Shown piece after piece: positions 1 to 12,984 of a stretch of DNA of 64,000 bases. The DNA comes from Parasponia andersonii (taxonomy: Eukaryota; Streptophyta; Magnoliopsida; Rosales; Cannabaceae). Made by a program: the position numbers and the translations under genes. Every line of letters begins with the position of its first letter. The stretch's first letter is position 1. The stretch covers positions 148,403 to 212,402 of the forward strand of contig JXTB01000228.1 of the NCBI GenBank assembly GCA_002914805.1. Reading direction: 5' to 3'. The notes under the pieces were generated by a model. It did not search any database. It was not told where the DNA came from and saw nothing but the letters and a program-made list of their open reading frames with translations.

Positions 1-1097
1 CTTATTGATCGCCCTATTTTTCTCTGGTGCGAATCTTCGGGGTTTCTGCCTGACCGAGGGGAAATAGGGGTCTATATTCAGTCGGTGACAGGAGTGTGCA
101 GGGTCTATCCCTGGCATATCATCGTGGGACCATGCAAAAATGTCTTCATTCCGTATTAAGAATCCCAACATTTCATTCTTCTGCTCCTCGGGCAATGAGG
201 CTCCGATTAGGATCACCTTCGCCGGTTCTTCCTCTCTCAAAGGGACAGCTACCAGCTCTTCGATCGTGGATTACGGGCCGTCAGACTCTTCTTTGATTTG
301 TCTCATGTATACTGGCCGGTGGTCCTTTGATTGCTATCCGTCTCCGACTGCGGCGCTTGCGCTCGTGTCGGCTCCCCTCAGGGCGGCCGAAAAGCATTTT
401 CTTGTAGAGGCCTAGTCCCCCTTGATGTCAATCGTGTACGTGCCATCCTTTGACTGACATCTTAAGACCTGATGGAGGGTGGAAGCGACCCTATGTATGG
501 CATGGATCCATCCCCTTCCCATGATGACATTAAAGGAAGACTGGCAGTCAACAACGACGAAATCCACATCCAAGCATCTTTCGGCTACGCAGACATTAAG
601 GGTAATGACGCCTAAAGGGCAGACCCTTGTGCTATCAAAAGCGATAAGCGGTTAACAGGTTGGCCTGAGTGCGCTCCTATCCAGACCCATATTCTCGAAT
701 GTGTTGATAAATAGGATATCGACACTGCTCCCACCATCGACCAAGACCCTTCCAACCAATGTGGAGCTGATCTGCAGTCTGATCACCAATGGATCGTCGT
801 GAGGATGGCGTACCGTGGTTAGATCTTGCTGAGTAAAAACGATGGGGGCGGCGGATGTACGGCCTTCTCCCGACATCAAGTGGTTGACGGAGTGTCCCAT
901 CCCCTTCAAGCGCTTCGCCCTGCCTTTGGCTCTTTTGAGGCACTTCTGTTTTTCCTCTTGATCGTGGGTCGGCTCAGGCCTGCCACGATGGTCGGCACTA
1001 TCCTGAGGGTCTGCTCTCCCAACCCTGAGGCTTGGACCTGCTTCCCTTTCTCAGTCCTGGCAGTATCTTGCCACGGCTGGGCTTTATCGGTTTTCAC
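1..1097 (-). pseudogene. pol: Protease and start of pol of C1 (broken, cut by window edge)
   Basis: The aspartic protease core is at about 652-909, with RVLVDGGSSVDILF around the catalytic Asp. The D-G-G-S-S form instead of D-T/S-G is common in Tat-type elements. To the left follows the linker that leads into reverse transcriptase, homologous to 52183-53280 in C2. The reading frame changes between pieces. Reverse transcriptase itself is beyond the window. Confidence 0.8.
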
Positions 1098-1100
1098 GTA

Positions 1101-2539
1101 CTACTTCAACCTGCCAGCGTGGATCGCCGACATGACCTGGGCATAAAAATTGCGGCAGTGGACAGTGTCGTGCTCGAAATCTTTGTGGAACTGGCAATAC
1201 CTATTCCTATTCTTCATATGCTCTGGGACGCTGGATTTGGGCGGGTCCTTGAAAATGCCCCTGTCTCTGTTTTGGAGGTAGATCACGTCGATCGGCGTGT
1301 TGAGCTCATACTTGGGCAGAGGATCACGGGTCGTCTTCCTCCTCTTGCCTCCTTCCAGACCGTCTCGTGCAGGGACTTCCTACTTCGGGGTCAGCCCTTG
1401 GTCTGGTGGGGGCCTCTTCATCCCTTGTGGGGCCGAGGGTTGTACTGGCATCGTTGTTACTGCGGCAGAGGTCTTAGGTGCCTTCTGGCGACTTTCCAGT
1501 ACCCTGAATACCCCTTCCGACTTGGCCTGAACGTCCGCCATATCGTACGGTAGATTTAGAAGGTGGTGGTCCGATAGCATTGATCCCGGCAGCAGCCTCC
1601 GGACGAACGAGCCTGCGGCTTGGACCGAGTCTGCATTATGGACCAGTGACATTACCTTGAGGAAACGCGAGAGGTAGTCCCGTGGGGATTCATCTGCAGC
1701 CTGCTCCAAACAGTCCAGGTCTCGCATGGTTTTTTGTTGTCTTCGGACACCTGCGTACTGTTTCAGGAAAAGTCTGCAGAAGTCTTCGAATCCATTTATG
1801 GACTTTTCTGGGAGCTGCCTGAACTATAACAGGGCTGGCCTCACAAGGGCCGTAGAGAAAACTTTGCAAATCACAGCCTCGTCCCTGGTCTCTAAGGCCA
1901 TCTTCTGCTGGAAGTGGTATATGTGGTCGAGGGGGTCAGTTTTCCCCTCGAACGGCCTGAAGGTTGGGGTCGTGAAGTCTCTCGGCCTGGGTTCCATATG
2001 GATCCAATCAGCGAAGGTCATCCGGTTGATGCCTTGCACAGTTTGCTCTGCCAGATCATCAGGGGTCTGGCTATGATGGTTGCCGAGTCTCTTACCCAAC
2101 TCTGCCATCATCTCTTGCTTCCAGTCGGGGAGTGTATCCCCAGGGCTTTCATGGCGTCTTCCGCCCGTTGCCCCCTGGTTTGGAAAGGTCTCGACTGGCT
2201 TTACCGTACCCCCTGCATCCGTGACCCAGACGGGGCGGGAGCTTCTCCCTGCGGTTGGCTTTTGAACTCTTATTGGACTTCTTCGTCGAAATCTTCCCTC
2301 CACTGGGTCCTATCTTCACTTGCCAGCAAGCCCTCGAGGCGAGCATTATCTCTGCGTACCTCTGCGACCTCGTCCCTTAGACCCAAGATGGCCTCGTGGG
2401 CTATTTTTGCCTTTCTATTTGCTTCCGCCAGGGTGGCAAGCATCTGATCCAGCTTCTGCCCCAGATCTGATCGTTCTTCTCAGGAGCTTCCTTTAGCATC
2501 GGGACGTGTGCTCCTGGTTGTCATTCTTGAGGGTGCCAT
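1101..2539 (-). pseudogene. gag: gag of C1 (broken)
   Basis: The start codon is at 2539 (minus), in the same context as the gag start of C2. The open pieces hold an N-terminal coiled-coil stretch, then the retrotransposon gag core (motif PFEGKTDPLDHIYHF, then a segment around MRDLDCLEQAADE), and finally a zinc-knuckle-like segment CQFHKDFEHDTVHC near 1160-1210. Gag forms the virus-like particle. Several in-frame stops and a frame change divide the sequence, so no full Gag can be made. Confidence 0.85.
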
Positions 2540-2614
2540 CAGACGTTGTATGGCTTTCTCATTCGAGGAAAGTGTGGTTGCGAGTTTCTTACTCTCTTTT
2601 CCACGCTCAACTCT

Positions 2615-2632
2615 TTCCCACAGATGGCGCCA
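2615..2632 (-). other. Primer-binding site of C1
   Basis: Three bases inside the LTR the minus strand reads TGGCGCCATCTG. The same place in C2 reads TGGCGCCGTCTG. The first eight or nine bases fit the 3' end of plant tRNA-Asp. The tRNA assignment is inference, because the match weakens after that. Confidence 0.6.
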
Positions 2633-2635
2633 AAC

Positions 2636-3507
2636 TGTTGGAGCGGTTTCTCACTAGCCGTCCACGTGTCTCGAACTGCTGACGATGTATTCTCCAACTG
2701 TCCACTTGTCTTTGCTGTCTCAAAGCTCTCTGAACTCCAAGCAAGATCAGAGAGGCGGGGGTGGCTACCTGCAAAGACTCTCCGATGCTTAAGTCAATGG
2801 TTTATCTTTGTGTTGGGTAGCAAGAAAAATATTTCAGTATGAATATTTATCTGTTTTCTTTTTGTTCACAGACTTTTTTATATATATCAGTTTTTTGTGC
2901 GTACATGCCCCTCTCGGGAATGCATGGCTTCTATATATGTAGTCTAGAGATAGTGAACAGCCTGATGCTCCATCTCAGGAATGAGTACCTTTCACCTCAA
3001 GATCTTTTTTAACAGTCACGGGCCGAGATTTCTATGATCTCCTCTGTGCTACCGTGGCCTGATTTTCGCCGCCTCCTAGGGCTTCAATCTGTCAGGAGTA
3101 AGATTTGGACAAATCGCAGTTCTGTCAGGACGGCTTGTCCCTGGCACACACACCTACCCAGGATCACATTAAATACTCTGTCTGGGTCTGGAGCCGTGGG
3201 TTGCTTTCCATTATATTCAGTCCGAAGACCCTTGGGGCTTCTGACCCTTCCGACTATTGAGGTAAGGGCCGCTGTTCCTAGATGGCAGATCTTTGGGGCT
3301 TCCGACCCTCAGCTGTTGAGGTAAGGGCCGCTGTTCCCAGATGGCAGACCCTTGGGGCTTCCGACCCCCAGCTGTCGAGGTTGGGGTCTGACTGGGCCAA
3401 ACCGTCTGGGGTCAGTGATAGACTCGGCCTTAACCTGGCCGATTGTGAGATCACGTGCGATCCGCGTGGCCTTACTCGTGACATAAGGTTTGGGAACGGG
3501 TCCCACA
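2636..3507 (-). repeat. 5' LTR of C1 (872 bp)
   Basis: On the plus strand it begins TGTTGGAGC and ends GGTCCCACA, a normal TG..CA pair. It matches both C2 LTRs (812 and 808 bp). The extra length comes from a 60-bp unit starting CTTGGGGCTT that occurs three times in a row here (starts at 3231, 3291 and 3351) but once in each C2 LTR. Confidence 0.9.
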
Positions 3508-4136
3508 ATTACTATTCTGTGATCATTCATTTTGTAGTTCGTATCTTCCTACTTTTCTTTATAATTATCTGGCAACATTTAGTGATTCTTACAAGTGGGT
3601 ATATGATAAAGTTTTATACATTTCTAATGGCTTTATGTACACTAGGACCTTTTGAAATCGCATTTGGTCGTTTGTCTAAACTCTTGAGTACTTGGTTTCT
3701 CAACATTGACGCACACTGACAGAATTCGAGTTATAAAATTTAACTTATGGCTAATTTACTAAATGTTTATAGGGATGGTGTTTTTTAATAACACTTGTCG
3801 TTTTCTAAAGATTTAGAAATTGATTTAGAAATTGGGGCTTTGTCCAATAATGTCCGGAGAACAATTTCTAAACTTATAGTTATGAAATTCTCAATCATTC
3901 ACTGACCTCGGGTGCCGGTCATAACAATTTCAATACCCAATTCAATTGTTATTCGATGTCAGTTCGATGGTGCTTTTGGAGAAACAGCTCAATGGCAATG
4001 GCATCAAAAGTTTTAGGCAGTTTTGACTAAATATACCATCGAAGTGTTTAATGTTATTCGATGATAGTTTTGAGTTTTTTTTAGCTAATTTAATGTGTTG
4101 TACGAATTCTTTGATTTCTTTTTGCACCTTAGTGAT
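3508..4136. other. Unexplained intergenic stretch left of the copia element
   Basis: No gene is recognised. The part near 3950-4080 has short coding-like phrases on the plus strand but is full of stops. This DNA was contiguous with 13523 onward before the copia insertion, since the AAAGT target duplication joins the two sides. Confidence 0.5.
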
Positions 4137-4141
4137 AAAGT

Positions 4142-5952
4142 TATAAGAATTTTTCCCTAAAAACATGTATATTTTGGACATTTATTGTATTAATAAAATG
4201 ATATTTTTCTTGTACATAATTTGTATGTTTTTAAATATCAGAAAATCTCTAGTTTATATATGTGACCACAAATTTAGTATATAAGTATTATGTACATGAG
4301 AATTAAATTTATAGATAATAAACTAAATATAGTCTATAATAATTAAGTTTGGGGTCTTTAATTAAATATTATTAGTACGGTCTGTTAACATTGAGAATGT
4401 AATAATCTTATCCAAACTATTGATGTGTTGACATCATAATGGAAGTACTTTATATAATTTGATTATATAGGATTAGACCAGACTGACATGATTTGAATCT
4501 CATATAAATTTCGTTAACTGTTGAAAGTTCAAATAATATCACTAGATGATCATATGTAGATCAATCTTAATCCTAAGTAGTTATAGACTTCTATTTAGAA
4601 CATTATATTCGTTAACATACTTGTTAAAAGTATATTTTTTCAACAGATTGAAATACTTGTATCTTAGGAGCATGATGAGATGAATAACTAGGAATGTAAC
4701 TTATAGATATGGAATCCATTCCTTCCATTATGAAGCTAGAAAGATGATTCCCTTATGTATTGATTCGGGACTTGAACAGTTTGAGTACTCATTTTATAAT
4801 AGATTTATAAATTAATTGTTCATTAGAGAATCAATGGTAGACAAAGATAAAGATATAATTAGAGAGGTAAACAAAATATAACCTAACTCAAATTATGAAT
4901 TGTCAAGGATTAAACTATATATAATGATTAAATCGATGAATTACTCATTGTTTTCTGAGTAAATTAATTTTGTAACTTCAAGAGTGCAATTCTAGATTTT
5001 TAGTAGAGTAATGCTGGAATTAATAAATTAGACAATAATTAATTGTCATAATTTATTAGAATTTGAATTACAGGTCCATAGATCCTTAATTTTAACTCTT
5101 ACAAACATTGTACTGGATATTATATTAATTTTTTTATTACACACTTTGTCTAGATAAATTGTTATTAATTAATTAATTAATTAATTAATTTTGAATTAAT
5201 TAATTTAAATTTATGGAGAGATAAATTTCTTAATTTGTTCAAAATTTGAATTAAAAAATATCTAATTATTAGATAATTAGATAAACAGAAATTGAGAAAC
5301 TAACTGAAAGTGAAACACTCTTTCTTGAAGAAATGAATTATCTGCTAGTTTATATGTATATATATATACATATAAATATATTAATTAATTAGATTATATA
5401 TATATATATATAAAGTTACCTTTTCTTTAAAAACAAAAGTTGGTTTTAAGCTATATATATAAGTAAAAAAAAAAAATAAGTCATAGTTTTTTATATTATA
5501 TATTAATATTTTATTTATTAAATAGTTTAATAAATATATATATACAAAGAAAATCCTAGCAGAAAAGATAGACACTACGTATTATTTTCTACAGAGCCTT
5601 CATAACCTAGAGAGAAAAAGAAGAGAGTCTTCCTATTCTCTATAGAACAAAATCTTGCAATCTCATATATTGAGAATATTGCAAAGATCTAAAATGTGAG
5701 TTTTAAGAAATTGTACATAACGCCCGCACATTCATCCAATTGTGCTTGAAAATTAGATTAGAAGATCGTAGTTTAGAAGACAATAAAGCTAAGATCTGTT
5801 GATAGATTACAAGAGGTATTAAATCTATTCTCTTTGTATATTCCTATTTGCAATGAATTAATACTATACATTTATATAATTAATTATTTTGAGAAAATTT
5901 TTTAATATTTATGGGTCAATATTTAACTGCGAAAATCATTTTAAATCTAACA
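4142..5952 (+). repeat. 5' LTR of the copia element
   Basis: It starts TATAAGAATT (canonical TG mutated to TA; the partner LTR starts TGTAAGAG) and ends TCTAACA. At 1.8 kb it is long for copia. It contains TA-rich runs and a TTAA(TTAA)n stretch at 5166-5191. Confidence 0.9.
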
Positions 5953-5970
5953 ATTAGTACTAGAGTGTTT
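5953..5970 (+). other. Degenerate tRNA-iMet primer-binding site (copia)
   Basis: Just inside the 5' LTR the sequence reads TTAGTACTAGAG. This resembles the usual copia site TTGGTATCAGAG with several substitutions. Position and similarity support the call. Confidence 0.6.
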
Positions 5971-6306
5971 ATATGAGTATATAGAATTAATTATATATAT
6001 ATATATATATATGTATAAGTGGGTATTGCATTTTTTTATATATATTTGATGATGAATGGATGAGTTATCATATGATGGATATATGGTTGATATTTGATCA
6101 TTAATTATATGGTTCTTTAAGTTTTAAGTTTTATAATTTATTTTGATTAGATCAAAAGATGTAAATTCTAATTTTGGGTACATGCTTTGTTTAATTTTTT
6201 TTTTCTTTTTCCCTGGTATATACAGAGAAAATTATGGAAAATTTTCTTTTGGAAGCTGACCCTAAGCCGAAAACTGATGCGACCAAACAAAAAGAAAAAA
6301 GTTTGA

Positions 6307-6348
<42 letters not shown>

Positions 6349-7766
6349 GATATATAATAATATATGTATAATCTGGCATCACAGCCAGTGCCTAAAATAA
6401 CAAACCTAGCGCTCGGCATGAAGCCAAGTGCATGGGCCAAAGCCCAACTTTTCAGGCCCATGGCCCTGGCAAGTGATCCTTATTTAAAATAAGTATACAG
6501 GTGTGAGTGCTAGTTTTATAAAGTATTTACAAAAATATCACTTTTTTACAGATTTGATTTGTAAAAATATCAGAAGAAGAAATAAGGTCCAAGAAGACCA
6601 GTGGATAACTTTCGTACATGTGTGCCTTTAACTCTTTGTAATTTTGTTATTTTATTAGGTTGTAATTTCCTAATGGATCCGGCCAAATATCATTATTATT
6701 TTATTTTATTGTAATATTATATATGATATGTACAACATGATCATGCATTATAATATGTCATACATTATATCCACTCATAGTTATTTATGAATGTCATGCA
6801 TACATATTATATTCATGCTAAAATAATTTAGTTGGAATATGACTAATTTAATTAGACTAAATACTTAAATAGGAATAAAAAAATTTGAATAATGTGATTT
6901 AAATTTAACAGTTAAATTTTGGCAATATTACACTTATTTAATTTAGGCTATCATTATTAATTAGATTAGCCAAATTATTCCTATAATAATAAACTTAGAT
7001 TTTTAGAAAACCTATTAATTTATTTAGGACCAATAAAATTGGACTGATAGTTTAACCTAGAAAATTATATTAGATATAACAACTAAGTTAAATAAAACAT
7101 TCGATGCTTATTAATAAAAACACATTAAGATTTTAAAATAATAAGTATGAGAGTGGCATATTACAATATATCCCACGGTCTCCATTATTAATTAAGCATC
7201 ATGAGATTTAATTGGCGCTTAGAGACGCTCAGATTTCGTTCTCCCTACAGAGGATATCTATTTAAATTAATAACAATGTGTAATTTCCAAGAAATAAGAT
7301 TTCATAATGTATTTCAAAATTGAGGTACCCTACAGCGGCAATTTTGAGTTAAGTTGCTAGAATCTGAAATAATGGGTCACATTCATGAGGATATAATTAA
7401 ACTATTAATAGTATCTTGACCACAAAACGGTAGTTAATAAATAAAAGAAAATATGAGATATTTTGATGTTTTATTTATTAATTGATAATATCTCAATTCA
7501 ATTAATAATTATGTGATTTATCCTACAACAACATCAAAGTAGAGAAAATTGAATTACTGTGGAACTAGTAAATAAGTTTAATTGTTACTTACTTGCATCA
7601 TGCATCACGTTTACTATTCTAAATCTTTATGATATTTATATTTAAATATGTTAAATATTATTTTATTTATTTAATTTCAGCAAATATATCAACCTCGAAA
7701 CTCATTATCACTTTTCTCGCAAATAAAAAGTTAACTAGAGATAATTTTATCAAGTGAAAAAATAAT
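5971..7766 (+). other. Non-coding leader of the copia element
   Basis: About 1.8 kb separates the primer-binding site from gag. It holds an (AT)n microsatellite at 6309-6347 and a GC-richer patch at 6370-6475 that may be a small foreign insertion. No coding domain was recognised. Confidence 0.5.
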
Positions 7767-8590
7767 ATGAATATCGTACTTGTTACTAAAGACTACAAGT
7801 TTGTACTTACGGAGAAATGTCCTCTGTAACCCGCTGCTAATGCTACTCATGCTACACGAGAAAGCTATGAAAAGTGGATTTATACCAATAATAAAGCTCA
7901 CTGCTACATGTTAGCAGGTATAACCAATATACTTAAAGCTAAGCACGAAAAGATAGATACTACTTATGAGAAAATAGAGTCTCTCCAGGCCATGTTTATG
8001 CAACAATCTGATCAATCTTGCCATGACGCTATTAAAAAGGATATAAATGCGAAGATAAAGAGATGAACTCTAGAGAGAGATCATGTTTTGAACATGATTA
8101 ACTACTTTGGAAAGGCTGAAGTTCACGAAGCTATGATTGATGATTGCACCTAAGTGAGTATGATTCTAGAATCACTCTTATCTGATTTTCTTCAGTTCAA
8201 GAGCAACTATGTTATGAATAAGTTAAATTATATGATAACTCAACTGCTCATTAAACTACAAACCTTTGGAATGATATCAAAAGATAAAGGTAAAGATAGT
8301 TCAACAATTATTATTGAAGTAAATAATATAGAAGAAAATCCTTCTATCTCTAACAAAAATAAGAAAAGGAAGAGTAAGGGTGGCTCTAGGTCTAAGCCTA
8401 AAATAACAAGAAGGGCAACACAAGCACCAAGAAAAACAACTCTAAAGGCAAAAATCCTAAGGAAAAATGTTTTCACTGTGGAGTTGAATAGCATTAGAAG
8501 AGAAATTGTAACAAGTATCTCTCCGAATTAAAAGAGAAGAAGAAAGATAAATATAGTTTACTTATTCTAAAAGCTTGTTCAGTAGAAAAA
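7767..8590 (+). pseudogene. gag: copia gag (broken)
   Basis: The start codon is at 7767 and is followed by phrases typical of plant copia Gag (YKFVLTEKCP, YEKWIYTNNKAHCYM). An open piece at 8154-8531 carries the basic region and the remnant of the CCHC zinc knuckle (the phrase for KCFHCG is visible near 8463 in another frame). The reading frame shifts and stops occur at about 8064 and 8150. Confidence 0.85.
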
Positions 8591-9600
8591 GATTTATTTG
8601 ATATATCTCTCTAGTTAGTTGATTTAGGAGCCACTAATCATGTTTTTTCTTCTTTTCAGATCCTTAGTTCTTCAAGAGAGCTTGTCAATGGGGAATTCAC
8701 AATGATAGTAGGCAATGGAGCCAAAGTTTCAGCAAAAATAGTGCGAGTCGTCCGTCTTCATTTTAGGAATAAATTTTTGTTATTGAACAATATTTATTTT
8801 ATTCCTAGTTTTTATAGGAATTTGATTTCTATTTCTAGACTATTTGAACAAATGTTTGGTGTTTCTTTTCTTAATAATAAGATTATTATTTCTAGAAATA
8901 GTTTAAATATTTGTTCTGCAAAAATAGAGAATGGACTTTACAAGTTAAGGTCGAACGAAAAATCACTGCTTAATACTGAAATATTTAAATAGAACATCCT
9001 AAACTTAAAAAGTAAAAAGTTTCTCATGATGACGATGCATATCTTTCGCACTTTCGGTTAGGGCATATCAATCTAGATAGGATAAACAAACTTGTAAAAG
9101 ATGGTCTTTTATGAGAGCTAAAATTTGGCACTCTACCAATTTGTGAATCTTGTCTAGAAGGAAAAATGACTAAGAGATATTTCTCAGCAAAAGATAAAAT
9201 GGCTAGAGAACCCCTTGAGCTTGTGCATAGTAATGTATGTGGTCCATTGAATGTATAAGCAAGAGATGATTACAAATATTTTTTTCACATTTATTGATGA
9301 TTATTCACGATATAGATACGTGTACCTAATACAAAGAAAATTTGAAACTTTTGAAAAGTTCAAAAATTCATAGCAAAAACTGAAAAGTAATTAGGTAAGC
9401 CATTAAAAACTATTCAGTCAAATTGAGGAGATGAATACTTGGATAATAAATTCAAGGATCACTTGCTGGAGGATGGCATCTTATCCTAACTCACAGTACT
9501 TAGAATACCATAACAGAATGGTGTTGCAAAAAGAAGAAACTGAACGTTGCTTGATATGGTTAGATTAATGATGAGCTACTCTTCTCTATCACTCTTGTTC
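8591..9600 (+). pseudogene. pol: copia protease, GAG-pre-integrase and integrase (broken)
   Basis: The protease site at about 8618 reads VDLGATNH, where active elements have D-S-G, so the catalytic motif is altered. GAG-pre-integrase and the integrase zinc region follow (HFRLGHI at about 9050, CESCLEGK at about 9147). The integrase core starts near 9210 (LVHSNVCGPL, then FIDDYSRY). Stops and frameshifts are frequent. Confidence 0.8.
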
Positions 9601-9792
9601 TGGGGTTATACATTTTAAATATAGTACCTTTCAAGTCTATCCAAAAACACCTTTAAAGTTATAGAATAGGCGTAAACCTAGTTTATTTCACATTCGCATA
9701 TGGGGGCGTCTAGTACATATACTGAAAGAAAAGACTAGGAAGCTAGAACCATACACAAAGATTTATTTTTTTGTAGGTTATCCAAAAGGCGC

Positions 9793-9844
9793 AAGAGGAA
9801 GTATATTTTATAGCCCTCAAGAGGAAGTATATTTTATAGCCCTC
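9793..9844 (+). repeat. 26-bp perfect tandem duplication in copia pol
   Basis: The unit starting AAGAGGAAGTAT occurs twice in a row without a mismatch. 26 bp is not a multiple of three, so this alone shifts the reading frame. Confidence 0.9.
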
Positions 9845-10019
9845 AAGAGAAAAAGGTATTTGTATCGACAAATGCCACTTTTCTTAAAAATAACTATATG
9901 ACAGATTTTAGATCTCGAAGTAAAATTGTACTAGAGCAATTACTTTCTGATCAGATCAAACCACAATCAACAATAGTTGTTGAAAGATAAAATTATGAGA
10001 CCACTATTCTATATCAAAA

Positions 10020-11000
10020 TACCTTGGCAACTCAACATAGTGAGAGGTTTATTAGATCACCTGCTCACTACAGGAAAGTTAGAGAAGCATATGTTGTTGT
10101 TTCTGACAATAGCCAAGATGACTCATTGACATACAAGTATGAAATGGAAGATTCTGATATGGAAAAATGGCAAGAGGCTATGACCAAGAAATGGAATCCT
10201 TGTATTCCATGTTTGTCTGGGAACTTGTAGATCCACCTGAAGATGTTACGCCCATTAGATGTAAATGGAGCTATAAAAGAAAAAGAGGTGCAGATGGAAA
10301 GTTGAAACGCTCAAGGCTAGGTTAGTGGCAAAGGATTATACTCAAAAAGAGGGAGTTGATTATAAAGAGACTTTCTTTCCAATAGCTATGATTAAATTCA
10401 TATGTATTCTCTTATCTATTATTGCATATTTAGATTATGAAATATGGTAAATGGATGTCAAGACAACTCTTTTTTAATGACAATCTTGAAGAAAGCATCT
10501 ATATGGTGCAACCAGAAGGTTTTGTAGCTAAAGACTAAGAAAGGAAAGTTTGCAAGTTATTTAGATCTATTTATAGACTCAAGCAAGCTTCAAGATCGTG
10601 GAATCTAAGATTTGATGAGACAATTAAATCTTATGGTTTCAATCAAAATATTGATGAACCTTCTGTATACAAGTACATCAAAGACAATAAAGTGGTCTTC
10701 CTAATTCTTCATGTGGATAATATGTTGCTCATTGGGAATGATGTGAAAATATTATCTAATGTAAAAAAAATGGTTAGCCGAGCAATTCCAAGTAAAAGAT
10801 TTGGGAGAAGCAAGTTATATACTTGGGATCCAAATTATTCGATATAATAAGAACAAACTTTGGCACTGTCTCAAGCATCTTATATTGATAAGTTACTCAT
10901 TCGTTTTTCGATGTAAAACTCAAAAAAAGTACAGTTACCTTCTCAATACGAAGTTATCTTTTCCAAAGAGCAATATCCCAAGACACCTCAAGATGAAGAG
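10020..11000 (+). pseudogene. pol: copia reverse transcriptase (broken)
   Basis: The N-terminal part near 10024-10230 has the phrase EKWQEAM typical of copia reverse transcriptase. The catalytic YVDD box at about 10707 has become HVDN, followed by MLLIGND. The segment DLGEASYILGIQI follows at about 10798. Loss of a catalytic aspartate and many stops show it is dead. Confidence 0.85.
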
Positions 11001-11099
11001 GATATGAGACGTATTCCTTATGTGTCTACAGTTAGCAGTCATATGTACGTCATGTTGTGTACTAGGCTTGACATATGATATACAATAAGGATAGTCAGT

Positions 11100-11596
11100 C
11101 ATTTTCATTCAAATCCAAGATTAGATCACTGGATAGTGGTAAAGTATATTCTCAAGTATTTTAGGAGAACGAAAAATTATATATTGGTTTATTCAAGTCA
11201 AGACTTGATTCCTACTAGTTACACTGATTCTGATTTTAATCAGATAAATATACTCAAAAGTCGATGTCTGGGTCAATGTTCACTCTTGATGGTGGAGCTG
11301 TTGTTTAGAGAATTGTTAAATAATCCAGTACTGCAAATTCTATTATGGAAGTAAAATACATAGCATCTTGTGAAGTAGCTAAAGAAGCAGTTTGGCTCAG
11401 AATATTCTTTACTAATTTGGAAGTTGTTCCAAATATAGATAAGCCATTAATTTTATACTACGATAACAGTGGAGCGGTGGCAAATTCAAAAGAACCACAA
11501 AGTCACAAGAGAGAAAAGCATATAGAGAGGAAGTATCATCTGATTAAAAAGATAGTACATCGAGGAGACGTGATTAATATGAAGATAGCATCATAA
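11100..11596 (+). pseudogene. pol: copia RNase H (broken)
   Basis: Two overlapping open pieces (11136-11354 and 11345-11596) carry the copia RNase H phrases KYILKYFRRTKNYILVY, YTDSDF, MEVKYIASCEVAKEAVWL and YYDNSGAV. The polyprotein ends near 11596 and the polypurine tract follows about 110 bp later. Confidence 0.85.
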
Positions 11597-11709
11597 AACA
11601 ACATTGCCAATTCTTTTATAAAAATGCTTCTAATGAAGACTTTTAAGATTCACTTGGAGGGTTTAAGATTGAGAGACATGTCTCACCTGCATTAGGGCAA
11701 GTGGGAGAT

Positions 11710-12940
11710 TGTAAGAGTTTATGCCCTAAAAGCATGTGTATTTTGGACATTTTCTGAATTAATAAAATGATATTTTTTTCTATTTGAATCTGTACATAAT
11801 TTGTATGTCTTTAAATATCAAAAAGTCTCTAATTTATTTATCTGACCACAAATTTAGTATATACGTTTTATATACATAAAGATTAAATTTATGGATAATA
11901 AACTAAATATAGTCTGTAATAATTAATTAAAGTTTGAGATCTTTAATTAAATATTATTAGTACGATCTATTAACATTGAGAAAGTAATAGTCTTATCTAG
12001 ACTATTGATGTGTTGATATCACAATGTATGTACTTTATATAATTCGATTATATAAGATTAGACCAGACATGATTTGAATCTCACATAAATTTCGTTAACT
12101 GTTGAGAGTTCAAATAATGTCACTAGATGATCATATGTATATCAAGTTTAATCCTGAGTAATTATAGACTCCTATTTAGAACATTATGTTCGTTAACATA
12201 CTTGTTAAAAGTTTGTTTTTTTAACAGATTAAAATACTTGTATCGTATGAGCATGATGAGATGAATTACTAGGAATGTAACTTGTAGATGTGGAATCTAT
12301 TTCTTCCATTAGGAAGCTAGAAAGATGCTTCCCTTTTATATAAATTCAGAACTTAAACAGTTTAAGTACTCAATTTATAATAGATTTATAAATTAATTGT
12401 TCATTAGAGAATCAATAGTAGACAAGGATAAAGATATAATTAGAGAGGTAAACAAAATATAACCTAGCTCAAATTATGAATTATCTATGGAGGATTGAAC
12501 TACATATAATAATTAAATCGACGAATTGCTCGTTGTTTTCTGCCTAAATTAATTTTGTAACTTTAAGAGTACAATTCGAGATTTTTAGTAGAGTAATACT
12601 CGAATTAATAAATTAGACAAATTAATTAAAAAGTTTAATTAATTGTCATAATTTATTGGAGCTTGAATTACAGGTCCATAGGTCCCTAATTCCAACTCTT
12701 ACAAATATTGTACTGGATATTACATTATTTTTGTTACTGCATACTTTGTCTAAATAAATTATTTGTTTACAATAATTAATAATTATTATTAATTAATTAA
12801 TTTAAATTGATGAAGAGATAAGTTTCCTAATTTGTTTAAATTTTGGATTTAAAAGATATCTAATTAACTAAAAGTAAACACCTTTCCTTGAAAAAGTGAA
12901 TTATCTGTCAGTTTATATATATATAAATATATTAATTAAT

Positions 12941-12984
<44 letters not shown>

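Larger units (their letters stand above)
1..3507 (-). mobile_element. Ty3/gypsy Tat-lineage element C1, partial (5' end only)
   Basis: This is the 5' end of a minus-strand LTR retrotransposon that continues past the left window edge. Reading leftwards it has the 5' LTR, primer-binding site, gag, protease and the linker into reverse transcriptase. It aligns closely by eye with 52183-55625 of the complete element C2, so both belong to one family. Frames are broken by many stops, so this copy is inactive. The base next to the LTR on the right is followed by ATTAC, which should be the target-site duplication, but its partner lies outside the window. Confidence 0.9.

Noticed and set aside
6168..6461. 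Minus-strand frame with a run of Tyr-Ile
   Set aside because: Produced by the (AT)n microsatellite at 6309-6347.
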